Assembly (NCBI GenBank): GCA_030428945.1
Contig: JAUIEC010000019.1
Location: forward strand, 1-64,000
Origin: Phycisphaerae bacterium
GTDB lineage: Bacteria > Planctomycetota > Phycisphaerae > UBA1845 > Fen-1342
Direction of reading: 5' to 3'
Length of the DNA: 64,000 nucleotides
The notes below the pieces were generated by a model, which made no database searches, was not told where the DNA came from, and was given only the letters and a program-made list of their open reading frames with translations. The stretch's first letter is position 1, and the number at the start of each line of letters is the position of its first letter. Both the position numbers and the translations under genes were made by a program. This document shows, piece after piece, positions 25,254 to 33,897 of the stretch.

Positions 25254-26432
25254 ATGTTGACCGGTCTGATCAGATTCGCCGCCGTGGCCGGGTCCCTGCT
25301 GCTGTGCTGCGCGACCCAGGCGCAGGTAGCGGTGTCCGCGCCGTCCGAGAAGCCCGCGCGGACCGAACTGCCGTCCGAAGCCATGACGATTCCGATGGGC
25401 CTGCACCGGTCGCAGCCCGTGGTGGAGGTCATGGTGAACGGCAAGGGGCCGTACAAGTTCCTGTTCGACACCGGGGCGGCGGGTTGCGGGCGGATTTCGG
25501 CGGCGCTGGCGGAGGAACTGGATCTTCCGGAGGTCGGCGAGGTGCTGGTCAGCGACCCGAGCGGCCGCAACCGCGAGCGCGCCAAGCGGGTCGGGATCGA
25601 CACGATCGCCCTGGGGGCGGCCCGCTTCCACGGCATTCAGATCCTGCGGCGTGACTACAAGAACGAGATCGACGAGCAGCGGGCGGGCATCCACGGGATC
25701 CTGGGGTTCGGGCTGTTTCGTGACGTGCTGCTGACGCTGGACTATCCCGGCGGCAGGCTTGTGCTCGAACGGGCCGCCCTGCCGGAACCGGACGGCAGGA
25801 CCATCTTCGCGTTCGAGGCCGGGGACGGCATCCCGCGGATCGGTCTGGACGTGGCGGGCACGACGGTACCGGCCGACATCGATTCGGGATCGATGGGTGG
25901 GCTGGCGTTGCCGAAGTCGGTGGCGGACAAGCTGACGTTCAAGCGTCCGCCGGTGGTGGTCGGCAAGGCTTCGACGGGCTTCAACGAGTTCGAGATCCGG
26001 ATGGGTCCGCTGGACGGCGATGTGCGGCTGGGTTCGCACGTGCTGACGGATCCCTCGGTCGAGATCTTCGACATCTTTCCGCACGCGAACCTGGGCGGGC
26101 GATTCCTGCAGCGCTTCCGGATCACGCTGGACCAGGAGAACCGGCGGGTCCGGTTCGAGAGCGACGGCTCGCGCCCGACGCTGGCGCCGCGCTACCGGGT
26201 CGGTCTGATGATGCGCCCGGACGGGGACGAGATGGTGGTCGACACGGTCCTGGCGGGGCCGGCGAAGGAGGCGGGCGTCGAGGCGGGCGACCGGATCGTG
26301 AAGGTCAACGGGCAGTCGCCGGGCAAGGCGGATCTGCCGGGGATCTTCGGAACGCCGAAGCCGATCGAACTGGTGGTGCTGCGGGCGGGCGAGGAGCGGC
26401 GGATCACCGTGACGCCGGCCAAGGTCGAGTAG
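25254..26432 (+). CDS. secreted retropepsin-like aspartic protease with PDZ domain
   Basis: A 392-residue exported protein with a signal peptide ending near TQAQ. Two aspartyl-protease half motifs are visible: FLFDTGAAGC at about residue 73 and ADIDSGSMGG at about residue 206, so both halves of a bilobal pepsin-like fold appear to be in one chain. The second motif has DSG rather than DTG, which is accepted in retropepsins. A C-terminal PDZ domain (AGPAKEAGVEAGDRIVKVNG) could bind peptide C-termini. It is probably a periplasmic protease or peptide-binding protein. The 287-bp divergent gap upstream shows no clear promoter. A GGAG ribosome binding site precedes the ATG. Confidence 0.85.
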   Translation: MLTGLIRFAAVAGSLLLCCATQAQVAVSAPSEKPARTELPSEAMTIPMGLHRSQPVVEVMVNGKGPYKFLFDTGAAGCGRISAALAEELDLPEVGEVLVSDPSGRNRERAKRVGIDTIALGAARFHGIQILRRDYKNEIDEQRAGIHGILGFGLFRDVLLTLDYPGGRLVLERAALPEPDGRTIFAFEAGDGIPRIGLDVAGTTVPADIDSGSMGGLALPKSVADKLTFKRPPVVVGKASTGFNEFEIRMGPLDGDVRLGSHVLTDPSVEIFDIFPHANLGGRFLQRFRITLDQENRRVRFESDGSRPTLAPRYRVGLMMRPDGDEMVVDTVLAGPAKEAGVEAGDRIVKVNGQSPGKADLPGIFGTPKPIELVVLRAGEERRITVTPAKVE

Positions 26433-26472
26433 GCCGGGACCAGCAGGAACAGTTCGGCGGAACGGCCGTCGA

Positions 26473-27108
26473 TCAGGTTCTTGAGATCAGCACGTAGAGA
26501 ACCCCCCGGTTCACATCGAGCAACGCGCTGTAAACCGTGCCACCGAGTTCGTTCCCGTCCGTGCCGCGTTCCCAGATGCGAACGGGTCGATCGAATTCTC
26601 TCGTCGATGCATGGCGCTCCGGTGGCTGCCACCAAATGCGACGAAACCCCGCGTACGGCCAACCCGCGTCGATCCCTCGCTCCGGCCCGACAGCCTCGGC
26701 GACCGCCAGCAGTTCGTTGAGCGTGCCATCGATCCGCAAACCGAACTGCGGATCTCTCAGCCAGATCGCAGCGACCCGGACCTTCCGAGGGACGATCGGA
26801 CTGCCGACCTCGGCGAGCAGCGTTGCGGCGCTGGGAGGCTGAAGCCAGGCGTAGACAACCATGATCAATGCGATGCCGGCGATCCAAGGATGGCGGCGGT
26901 TGTCGCGGTCACCGATGCCCCGAAGCAGGCATCCGGCCAGGCACGTCAGGACAAACGCCGGGATGAACCCGTAGAACGGTCCTCGGAGCGCGGCACCAAT
27001 CGCGATTGCGGCGACGGCACACAGGAAGAAAACGGGGATTCGGCGCGCAGGTGCGGATTGGGCCCGTTCCGTGATGTGTCGCTCAGGAATGACCTGATGA
27101 TGGCGCAC
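26473..27108 (-). CDS. small membrane protein of unknown function
   Basis: A 211-residue protein with two or three N-terminal hydrophobic helices (VFFLCAVAAIAIGAALRG, IAGIALIMVVYAW). The soluble C-terminal domain contains LRIDGTLNELLAVAEAVG and FRRIWWQPPERHAS. No family is recognised. The GTG start at 27108 has GGAGA about 7 nt upstream; the frame stays open to a GTG at 27183, which would add 25 residues. It lies 124 bp after the sulfatase-superfamily gene on the same strand. Confidence 0.55.
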   Translation of the reverse strand: MRHHQVIPERHITERAQSAPARRIPVFFLCAVAAIAIGAALRGPFYGFIPAFVLTCLAGCLLRGIGDRDNRRHPWIAGIALIMVVYAWLQPPSAATLLAEVGSPIVPRKVRVAAIWLRDPQFGLRIDGTLNELLAVAEAVGPERGIDAGWPYAGFRRIWWQPPERHASTREFDRPVRIWERGTDGNELGGTVYSALLDVNRGVLYVLISRT

Positions 27109-27231
27109 TCTCGCGTCTCCACGCGACGCACGTCCAGCGGCGCCCGGGGCGTGTCGGGTCGCTGCGTCAGAAGAACAAGGCACCCGGCACCATCGCTCCG
27201 GTGACTCCGGTCCATTCTACCTCCGCCGCGC

Positions 27232-29325
27232 TCACTCGTCCCCGACGTAGCCGAGGGCTTCGAGGTCCCTGAGGACTTCGGGGGACCAGTCGGGCTTGCG
27301 CAGGTCGGACTGTTTCAATTCCGGGGTGCGGGCCTTCCACTGGTCGATCAACTGCTGCATCCGCCGCGCTTCGAGCGGCATGCTGCGGGCGAGGTTGTTC
27401 TGTTCGGTCGGGTCGGCCAGCAGATCGTAGAGTTCGTGCATCCCGTCGCTGGACCAGATGTACTTGTAGCGTGACTCGACCAGGGCAAGCTGGCGGGCGG
27501 CCCGGTGGCGCAGTGCGCGATCGCGCTTGGCCAGCAGGCGGTCGTCGTACTTCTTGCCGGCCCCGTAGTGCTCGGCGATGGCGGGCGTGACGACGGCGGC
27601 CTGCATCTCGGCCAGCAGGTTGCGCCCGCGGAGGTCCTCGGGAATCGCCCGGTCGCCGAGCGTGGCCGCCAGGACGGTCGGGGCCAGGTCGGTCAACTGG
27701 ACCGGGTTGGCGCGGCGCTGCCCGCGCGGCACGCCGGGCCCCTGGATGATCAGCGGAATGTGGACGACGTCCTGGTAGGTCAGGAAGTGGTGCGACCACA
27801 TGCCGTGCGTGTCCAGGTACTCGCCGTGGTCGCTGGTGATGATCACGAGCGTGTTGTCGAGGCGCCCGGCCGCTTCGAACAGGTCGAGCAGTTCGGCGAT
27901 GCGGTCGTCGAGGTAGCGCATGCCGGCGTCGTACTGTCCGATGATCGCCTGGCGGTCGACGGCCGGCATGTCGTCGTAGCCGTCGATGATCGCGGTGTTG
28001 TGCAGCCATTCCTCGAGTTCGCCGTGCACGCTGCGCCGCAGGGCGTAGGAGCGTCCGAGGGCCTCGTCGGACATGAACTGCCGGCGGTAGGAACTCGGGA
28101 CGCGGTACGGCAGGTGCACCTCCATCAGGTTGACGAAGGCGAAGACCGGCCCGTCCGCGTTCCGGGCGAGCCAGTTCGAGACCAACTGGTTCGTGACCGC
28201 CGCGCCGTAGTCCTGGTCAAACCAACTCAGCGGCGGGCGGACCCCGCTGGCTTCGAAGAGGTGCTCGAACGAGAAGCGGACCGAACGCAGCCAGGTGAAG
28301 ACGTTGAAGTTGTCGGCGAACCCGCGGGCCAGCGTCGTCTTCGGCGAGACCAGCGGGTTGTTCGTGAAACAGCCCGTCGCGTAGCCGGCCTCGGCCAGCA
28401 GTTCGGCGACGGTGCGATGCTCGGGCTGCAGGGCCGGCGCGATCCGGCCGAGCCCGTGCTCGCGGATCGGGCGCCCGGTGAACATCGCCGCGTGCGTCGG
28501 CACGGTCCAGACGCCGTTGGAGATGGCCCGGTCGAAGACGAGCGCGTCGGCCGCGAGGGCTTCGAGCCGCGGCGTGGTCGGCTTGTCGTAGCCGTAGACG
28601 CTCATGCGGTCGGCCCGGGCCGTGTCGAGCACGATCCAGAGCACGTCGGGACGCTCGGTGTTCGCCGCGGTCGCGGGCGGTGGTGCGGCCCGATAGGTGG
28701 CGGGACTGCGGAGCGGCGACCGCCAGAAGGTGGCGGCGAGTGCGAGCCAGAGCAGCGCGGCGGCGGTGGCGGTTCGGCGTGTCAGGCGGCGCAGGGTGCA
28801 GCGTCCGTACCACTTGCGGACCAGGCGCAGGCCGACGTAGACCATCGCGGCCAGGTAGAGCACGACCAGCACGCTGGGGATGACGATCGCGAGCGTGGCC
28901 CGGCCGGCCATGGCGAGATCGGCCGGCAGGATCAGGACGGCGACGAGGATGGCGAAGAGGGTTGCGAGGAACGGTTCGGGCGTGGCGGTCGGGCGCCGGC
29001 CGCGGAGGGCGAAGTAGGCCAGTCCGGCGAGCAGCATCGGCAGCAGGAAGGCGACGCCGTAGGTGGTGGTCAGCTTGCCGGCGGCGGCGAGTTCGGTGGA
29101 GAGCGGGAAGGCCTGGCCGCTGACTTCCTTGCGGAAGAGGGCCCGGGCGGCGGTGTACTCGGCCAGTCCGAGCGCGGTGGCGCCGAGGAAGGTGACCCGC
29201 ACGCCGGCCAGCAGGCAGGAGGTCGCGGTCGGCGGGCAGCCGTCGGTGGCGCGGCTCGACTCGTCCGGATCGGGCGGTGCCGGATCGGGCGGGTCCGTGT
29301 GCTGGTCGTGCGGTTGGTCCGACAT
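27232..29325 (-). CDS. membrane-anchored sulfatase-superfamily enzyme with threonine at the nucleophile position
   Basis: A 697-residue protein with four to five N-terminal transmembrane helices (about residues 38-200) and a large extracytoplasmic sulfatase-fold domain. Metal ligands sit in LWIVLDTARADRMS (D234) and ITSDHGEYLDTHGMWSHH. At the position of the catalytic Cys/Ser of true sulfatases the sequence is WTVPTHAAMFTGR, placing Thr274 at the nucleophile site. Thr is the nucleophile in lipoteichoic-acid synthases and phosphoethanolamine transferases, which share the membrane-plus-catalytic layout. A phosphotransferase or phosphodiesterase role is therefore as likely as sulfatase. The start has GAGGAA upstream. 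The frame remains open far beyond the start on the antisense of cstA, but that extension is not credible. Confidence 0.85.
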   Translation of the reverse strand: MSDQPHDQHTDPPDPAPPDPDESSRATDGCPPTATSCLLAGVRVTFLGATALGLAEYTAARALFRKEVSGQAFPLSTELAAAGKLTTTYGVAFLLPMLLAGLAYFALRGRRPTATPEPFLATLFAILVAVLILPADLAMAGRATLAIVIPSVLVVLYLAAMVYVGLRLVRKWYGRCTLRRLTRRTATAAALLWLALAATFWRSPLRSPATYRAAPPPATAANTERPDVLWIVLDTARADRMSVYGYDKPTTPRLEALAADALVFDRAISNGVWTVPTHAAMFTGRPIREHGLGRIAPALQPEHRTVAELLAEAGYATGCFTNNPLVSPKTTLARGFADNFNVFTWLRSVRFSFEHLFEASGVRPPLSWFDQDYGAAVTNQLVSNWLARNADGPVFAFVNLMEVHLPYRVPSSYRRQFMSDEALGRSYALRRSVHGELEEWLHNTAIIDGYDDMPAVDRQAIIGQYDAGMRYLDDRIAELLDLFEAAGRLDNTLVIITSDHGEYLDTHGMWSHHFLTYQDVVHIPLIIQGPGVPRGQRRANPVQLTDLAPTVLAATLGDRAIPEDLRGRNLLAEMQAAVVTPAIAEHYGAGKKYDDRLLAKRDRALRHRAARQLALVESRYKYIWSSDGMHELYDLLADPTEQNNLARSMPLEARRMQQLIDQWKARTPELKQSDLRKPDWSPEVLRDLEALGYVGDE

Positions 29326-29352
29326 AGGGTTCCTCGCTTGGCAGTGGTTCCC

Positions 29353-29379
29353 AGTGTACTCGCGATTGCGGATTGGCAA
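29353..29379 (-). promoter_or_regulatory. candidate promoter of the sulfatase-superfamily gene
   Basis: On the minus strand TTGCCA (29379-29374) and TACACT (29358-29353) are 15 nt apart, in the 102-bp divergent gap shared with cstA. Confidence 0.35.
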
Positions 29380-29427
29380 CCGGGCGGGCGGCCTTGACTC
29401 TTTCATTGGTGCGGGGCGGGCCCTACG

Positions 29428-31332
29428 ATGCTGGCCAACGATTCTCATTCGCGGAGCCGTGCTTTGTCGACGCTGCTGGTGGCGGTCGGGACGTTCGTTG
29501 CGTATCTGCTGGCGTACCACACGTACGGGCGGTGGTTGTCGCGGAAGGTGTTCCAGCTTGATCCGCAGCGGACCTGTCCAAGCGTGGAACTGGAGGACGG
29601 GCGCGACTACGTGCCGACGCGGCGGAGCATTGTCTTCGGGCACCATTTCACGAGCATCGCGGGGACGGGACCGATCGTCGGTCCGGCGATCGCGGTCTTC
29701 TGGGGCTGGCTGCCGGCGTTGATCTGGGTGCTGGTCGGCAGCATTTTCATCGGGGCGGTGCACGACTTCGGGGCGCTGGTGATTTCGCTGCGGAATCGCG
29801 GCCAGACGATCGGCGACGTGGCGGCGCGGATGATCAATCCGCGTGCCCGGATCCTGTTCCTGGTGATCCTGTTCCTGGCGTTGACGGTGGTGATCGGGAT
29901 CTTCGGGCTGGTGATCGCGGTGATCTTCGCGACCTATCCGGGTTCGGTCTTTCCGGTCTGGATCCAGATTCCGATCGCGGTGACGGTCGGCTGGCTGGTG
30001 TATCGCCGCGGCGGCAGTCCGCTGGTGCTGGGGGTGATCGCGCTGCTGGTGATGTACGTGACGATCGCGATCGGGGTGTACGTGCTGCCGATCAGCCTGA
30101 CGGCGGCGCCGTTTCACCTGGCGGCCAGCGGGTCCGGTCTGAGCGGAGCGGCCGCATACGGTAACGCGGTCGTCGCCTGGACGATCGCGCTGCTGGTCTA
30201 TTGCTTCATCGCGTCGGTGCTGCCGGTCTGGACACTGCTGCAGCCGCGAGACTTCATCAACAGCCAGCAGTTGCTGGTCGCGCTGGTGCTGCTGTTCGCC
30301 GGGCTGCTGATCACGCCGCTGCTGTCGGGCGGGCTCGAGTTCGTCGCGCCGATGGTCAACAGCAATCCGCCGGCCGACGCGCCGCCGATCTGGCCGTTCC
30401 TGTTCATCACGATCGCGTGCGGTGCGATCAGCGGATTTCACTGCCTGGTGTCGAGCGGGACGACCAGCAAGCAGCTTCGCAGCGAGGGCGATGCGCAGTT
30501 CGTCGGGTACGGTTCGATGCTGCTGGAGGGCGGGCTGGCGGTGATCGTGATCCTGGCGTGCACGGCCGGGATCGGGCGCGGGATCTACACCGTCGACGCC
30601 GCCAGCGGCGGGTACACGGCGCTGGTCGATTCGGCCGGCGTTCCGATCACGGGGGTGGCGGCCTGGGAGGAGTACTACGGGGCGGGGACCTGGGCGGGCA
30701 TGGGGCTGCGGAAGAAGATCGGAGGTTTCGTCGAGGGCGGGGCGAACATGCTCGGCGGCGTGGGGGTTCCGATCACGCTCGGGATCGGGGTGATGGCGGT
30801 GCTGGTGGCGTGTTTCGCGGCGACGACGCTGGACACGGCGACGCGTCTGCAGCGGTACGTGATCACCGAGCTGGGGGAAGCGGTCGGGTTGCGGGCGCTG
30901 CGGAACCGTTACCTGGCGACGACGGTGGCGGTGGTCAGCGGTGGCGCGATCGCGATGATCTCGGGGCCGGCGGGTCCGGGCAGCGGCGGGCTGATCCTGT
31001 GGCCGATCTTCGGGGCGACGAACCAGCTCCTGGCGGGTCTGTCGTTCATCGTGATCGCGTTCTACCTGCTGCGGCATGGTCGCCCGGTGTGGTTCCTGGT
31101 GCTGCCGCTGCTGCTGATGCTGGTGCTGCCGAACTGGGCGATGGTGCTGAACCTGCGAAGCTGGTGGCAGGCGGACGGCGGGCCGCAGTGGGTGCTGATC
31201 GCGTTCGGCGGGACGGTGATGCTGCTGCAGATCTGGATGGTGGTCGAGGCGGCCGTGCTCTGGCGCGGCGTGCGCGGGGTGCTGCCGGCTTCGCTCAGTG
31301 AGCAAGTGAGCACGTACCAAGTAAGCAAGTGA
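29428..31332 (+). CDS. cstA: CstA-family carbon starvation/peptide or pyruvate transporter
   Basis: A 634-residue polytopic membrane protein with about sixteen hydrophobic segments. CstA signatures include DYVPTRRSIVFGHHFTSIAG, GPAIAVFWGWLPALIWVLVG, GAVHDFGALVISLRNRGQT and FHCLVSSGTTSKQL. CstA proteins take up peptides or pyruvate, typically under carbon limitation. The ATG at 29428 overlaps a TACGAT hexamer, so an initiation codon slightly downstream (TTG near residue 13) cannot be excluded. The last residues (SEQVSTYQVSK) and the TGA stop lie within the octamer array at 31297-31333, so the C-terminal tail is repeat-encoded. Confidence 0.92.
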   Translation: MLANDSHSRSRALSTLLVAVGTFVAYLLAYHTYGRWLSRKVFQLDPQRTCPSVELEDGRDYVPTRRSIVFGHHFTSIAGTGPIVGPAIAVFWGWLPALIWVLVGSIFIGAVHDFGALVISLRNRGQTIGDVAARMINPRARILFLVILFLALTVVIGIFGLVIAVIFATYPGSVFPVWIQIPIAVTVGWLVYRRGGSPLVLGVIALLVMYVTIAIGVYVLPISLTAAPFHLAASGSGLSGAAAYGNAVVAWTIALLVYCFIASVLPVWTLLQPRDFINSQQLLVALVLLFAGLLITPLLSGGLEFVAPMVNSNPPADAPPIWPFLFITIACGAISGFHCLVSSGTTSKQLRSEGDAQFVGYGSMLLEGGLAVIVILACTAGIGRGIYTVDAASGGYTALVDSAGVPITGVAAWEEYYGAGTWAGMGLRKKIGGFVEGGANMLGGVGVPITLGIGVMAVLVACFAATTLDTATRLQRYVITELGEAVGLRALRNRYLATTVAVVSGGAIAMISGPAGPGSGGLILWPIFGATNQLLAGLSFIVIAFYLLRHGRPVWFLVLPLLLMLVLPNWAMVLNLRSWWQADGGPQWVLIAFGGTVMLLQIWMVVEAAVLWRGVRGVLPASLSEQVSTYQVSK

Positions 31333-31333
31333 G
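31297..31333 (+). repeat. GTRAGCAA octamer array forming the cstA 3' end
   Basis: Units AGTGAGCA, AGTGAGCA(C), AGTAAGCA and AGTGAG run through the last codons and stop of cstA. The same unit recurs at 63564-63637 and, complemented, at 63727-63748. Confidence 0.85.
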
Positions 31334-31334
31334 C

Positions 31335-31453
31335 CGCGGGTGCCCCGCCCTTGCCGCGGGTGCCCCGCCCCTACCGTGGGTGCCCCGCCCCTACCGCGGG
31401 TGCCCCGCCCTTACCGTGGGTGCCCCGCCCCTACCGTGGGTGCCCCGCCCTTG
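31335..31453. repeat. 20-bp tandem repeat leading into a REP hairpin
   Basis: Five full 20-bp units (TGCCCCGCCCYTRCCGYGGG) start at 31341. A sixth begins the same way but turns into the REP-like hairpin at 31443. Units differ only at three pyrimidine/purine positions. The array lies directly after cstA and next to the tyrosine transposase gene. Confidence 0.92.
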
Positions 31454-32276
31454 AGCGCAGCGGAAGGGTGGGGGACTGCGTTCGATCACGACTCGCGCAT
31501 CAGTGGAGACGTGCCGTCCCAGTCCATCGCCAGTACCGACGAATCACCCGTCCGGTAGAACCGATACGAACTCCAGGGCCAGTGTTCCGGACGATCGACC
31601 AGTCCGCGTCGCAACGGATTTCGATGCATGTAGTCCAGCTTCTCCCACACCTTCTCTTCACTGGTCACGTTGAAATCATGCCCACGCGGTTTCCAGAACC
31701 GTCTTGAGTCCCCGCACGCCCAGGCATCCGACCGCGAGTGGCCGAGTGTCCGCTGCCGTCGCCAGACCTCGCGCAGTGCTTCCTTGCAGCGTCTTCCAGC
31801 GTGCCCCTTCAGATCATGCAGCACGGTCGAGATCGGCGTGAGAGCAGCCGAACCGGCCGTCTGCGGGAGGACCAGTACGTGAACGTGCTCGGGCATGATC
31901 ACGTACCCGATCCAGCGAACTCCGAGATTCGCTCGGACCCGTCGCATCGCCTCCAGGAACGCGTCGCAGACACTCGGATGAACGAAGAACGGGAGCCTTC
32001 GGACGCAGCAGAACGTAAGGAAGTGCAGGTGTCCGTGTGCGTCGTGGCGGCGCAGGCGTCCCGGCATGGACGAACCTCCAACGCCGCCGGGCTGGGGTTA
32101 TCGTAGTCGACGGTGTTGGCCTGCGGGATCAGGCGAATGCCTGAGTCCATTCAGATCGATGGCCACACTGGGAGGGTTGGCAGCGGACGCCGGCCATCGG
32201 AGGTCTCTGCGGTGGTTCCCCCCAACTCAGTCCCCCACCCTTGCGCTGCGCTCAAGGGTAGGGCACCCGCGCTGAC
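31441..32276 (-). mobile_element. REP-associated tyrosine transposase unit with flanking REP copies
   Basis: A TnpA-REP gene is bracketed by two inverted copies of one hairpin sequence: left at 31443-31473, right at 32233-32263. The left stem CCCCGCCCTT/AAGGGTGGGG pairs over 10 bp around GAGCGCAGCGG. The right copy, read on the minus strand, differs from the left at only about three positions. This arrangement is the expected genomic signature of a RAYT and its cognate REP sequences. A truncated match (AGTCCCCCACCC) is at 63650-63661. The rest of 32068-32281 holds nothing else I can identify. Confidence 0.75.
31486..32067 (-). CDS. REP-associated tyrosine transposase (Y1/IS200-like, TnpA_REP)
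   Basis: A 193-residue Y1-family HUH nuclease. The HUH motif is in VIMPEHVHVLVLP (His 61 and 63). The candidate catalytic tyrosine is Tyr146 in EKLDYMHRNPLRRGLV, followed by WPWSSYRFY, the usual RAYT C-terminal block. The N-terminal HLHFLTFCCVRRLPFF also matches. Such enzymes cut and join single-stranded DNA at REP hairpins and are usually domesticated, single-copy genes. The frame is intact, and the REP-like inverted copies on both sides support an active or recently active pair. Confidence 0.9.
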   Translation of the reverse strand: MPGRLRRHDAHGHLHFLTFCCVRRLPFFVHPSVCDAFLEAMRRVRANLGVRWIGYVIMPEHVHVLVLPQTAGSAALTPISTVLHDLKGHAGRRCKEALREVWRRQRTLGHSRSDAWACGDSRRFWKPRGHDFNVTSEEKVWEKLDYMHRNPLRRGLVDRPEHWPWSSYRFYRTGDSSVLAMDWDGTSPLMRES

Positions 32277-32281
32277 TCGCT

Positions 32282-33667
32282 TCACGCGTGGATCGCGCGC
32301 TGGTCGACCGCGAGGGCTGCTTCCTTGAGCGCTTCGGCCAGGGTCGGGTGGGCGTGGCTGGCGCGGGCGATGTCTTCGGCCGTCGCGCCGAACTCGATGC
32401 TGACGGCCGCCTCGGCGATCAGGTCGCCGGCGCTCGGGCCGATGATGTGCACGCCCAGTACGCGGTCGGTTTCGGCGTGGGCCAGGATCTTGACGCGCCC
32501 GTCGATGTGGCCGATCGCGCGGGCCCGGCCGTTGCCGCGGAACTGGAAGACGCCCTTCTTGAACGGCACGCCCGAGTCCTTCAACTGTTCCTCGGTGAAG
32601 CCGACCGAGGCGATCTCGGGATCGGTGTAGACCACCCCCGGGATCGCGTCGTAGTTGACGTGCCCGTAGCCGTTGACGATCCCCTCGACGCAGGCGATGC
32701 CCTCTTCCTCGGCCTTGTGGGCCAGCATCGGACCGGCGATCACGTCACCGATCGCGAAGAAGCCGGCGGCACTGGTGCGGAAGGACTGGTCGACCTTGAT
32801 CCGGCCGCGCTCGTCAGTCTCGATTCCGACGCTCTCGATGCCGAGGTTGTCGGTGTTCGGCGTGCGGCCGACGGCGACCAGGACGCGGTCGCATTCGATC
32901 GGTTCCTTGCCTTCGCACTCGACGATGCAGCGCTTGCCCTTGACGCGGGCGGCGGTGACCTTCGAGCCGAGGCGGAACTCCAGGCCCTGCTTCTTGAAGA
33001 TCTTCAGGGCTTCCTTGGCCAGTTCGTTGTCCATCCCGGGCAGAATCCGGCCGAGGTATTCGAGGATGATCACCTTCGAGCCGAGACGGTTCCAGACCGA
33101 CCCGAGTTCGAGCCCGATGTAGCCCGCCCCGATCACGACCAGTTCCTTCGGCACCTCGGGGAAATCGAGGGCTTCGGTGCTGGTCCCGATCCGGTCGTGG
33201 TCGACCTCGACGCCGGGCAGGTTGGCCGAGTTGCTGCCGGTCGCGATCAGCACGTTGTCGGCCTTCAGTTCGGTCTTGCCTTTGTCGTCGATCACGTCGA
33301 CGCGGCCGGGGCCGGTGATCGTGGCGTGTCCGACGTAGCGGGTGATGCTGTTCTTCTTGAAGAGTCCGGCGACGCCGTCGGTCAGGTCGGCGACGGTCTT
33401 TTCCTTGCGGGCCAGCATCTTCTTCAGGTCGAGCTTGACGCTCTTGACGTCGACGCCGTGCTCGGCCATGACCTGCTTGGCGCGGTGGAATCCTTCGGAC
33501 GCGTCGAGCAGGGCCTTGCTCGGAATGCAGCCGACCCGCAGGCAGGTCCCCCCGAGGCGGGATTCCTTCTCGATGCAGGCCACGTTGAGGCCCATCTGCG
33601 CGGCTCGAATGGCGGCCACGTAGCCGCCCGGGCCGGCACCAATCACAATCAGGTCATGTTCGGTCAT
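32282..33667 (-). CDS. lpdA: dihydrolipoyl dehydrogenase (E3)
   Basis: A 461-residue FAD-dependent disulfide oxidoreductase that reoxidises dihydrolipoamide in 2-oxoacid dehydrogenase or glycine cleavage complexes. The FAD-binding GxGxxG is in VIGAGPGGYVAA, the redox pair is GGTCLRVGCIPSK (Cys 42 and 47), and the NAD domain is VVIGAGYIGLELGSVW. The second FAD motif is TSAAGFFAIGDV, and the interface His-Glu is in HAHPTLAEALKEAA. An Arg replaces the usual Asn between the redox cysteines. No E1 or E2 gene is adjacent, so the complex it serves is not shown here. The start has GGCGAGG upstream. The stop lies next to the right REP copy. Confidence 0.96.
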   Translation of the reverse strand: MTEHDLIVIGAGPGGYVAAIRAAQMGLNVACIEKESRLGGTCLRVGCIPSKALLDASEGFHRAKQVMAEHGVDVKSVKLDLKKMLARKEKTVADLTDGVAGLFKKNSITRYVGHATITGPGRVDVIDDKGKTELKADNVLIATGSNSANLPGVEVDHDRIGTSTEALDFPEVPKELVVIGAGYIGLELGSVWNRLGSKVIILEYLGRILPGMDNELAKEALKIFKKQGLEFRLGSKVTAARVKGKRCIVECEGKEPIECDRVLVAVGRTPNTDNLGIESVGIETDERGRIKVDQSFRTSAAGFFAIGDVIAGPMLAHKAEEEGIACVEGIVNGYGHVNYDAIPGVVYTDPEIASVGFTEEQLKDSGVPFKKGVFQFRGNGRARAIGHIDGRVKILAHAETDRVLGVHIIGPSAGDLIAEAAVSIEFGATAEDIARASHAHPTLAEALKEAALAVDQRAIHA

Positions 33668-33897
33668 CGGGCGCACCTCGCCTGGCGAATGGGACTCTTT
33701 GCGGTCGTTGTAACGGCTGGGGCGTTCGCCGCCAACCTCTGGCGGCCGGGACGCGGCGTGGATTTCGGGCCTGGGTCGAGCAGCGCACCACGCGCGGCAT
33801 TCGCCCGAAAGGCAGAAGCAACCACGACGCATCGGCGGTATTATTTCAGGCATTGTCGTAGTACGTCCTGTCTGAAACTGCCGAGGAGGCCCCCACC

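Noticed and set aside
29394..29429. TTGACT...TACGAT as the cstA promoter
   Set aside because: The spacing is 24 nt and the TACGAT overlaps the ATG, so it would not produce a transcript containing the annotated start.
29326..31320. N-terminal extension of the sulfatase-superfamily protein through cstA
   Set aside because: The extension is Arg/His/Gln-rich and antisense to cstA; the ATG at 29325 has a GAGGAA ribosome binding site and a promoter-like sequence.
31335..31453. CRISPR array
   Set aside because: The 20-bp units are directly adjacent without spacers, there are no cas genes, and the last unit merges into a REP hairpin.
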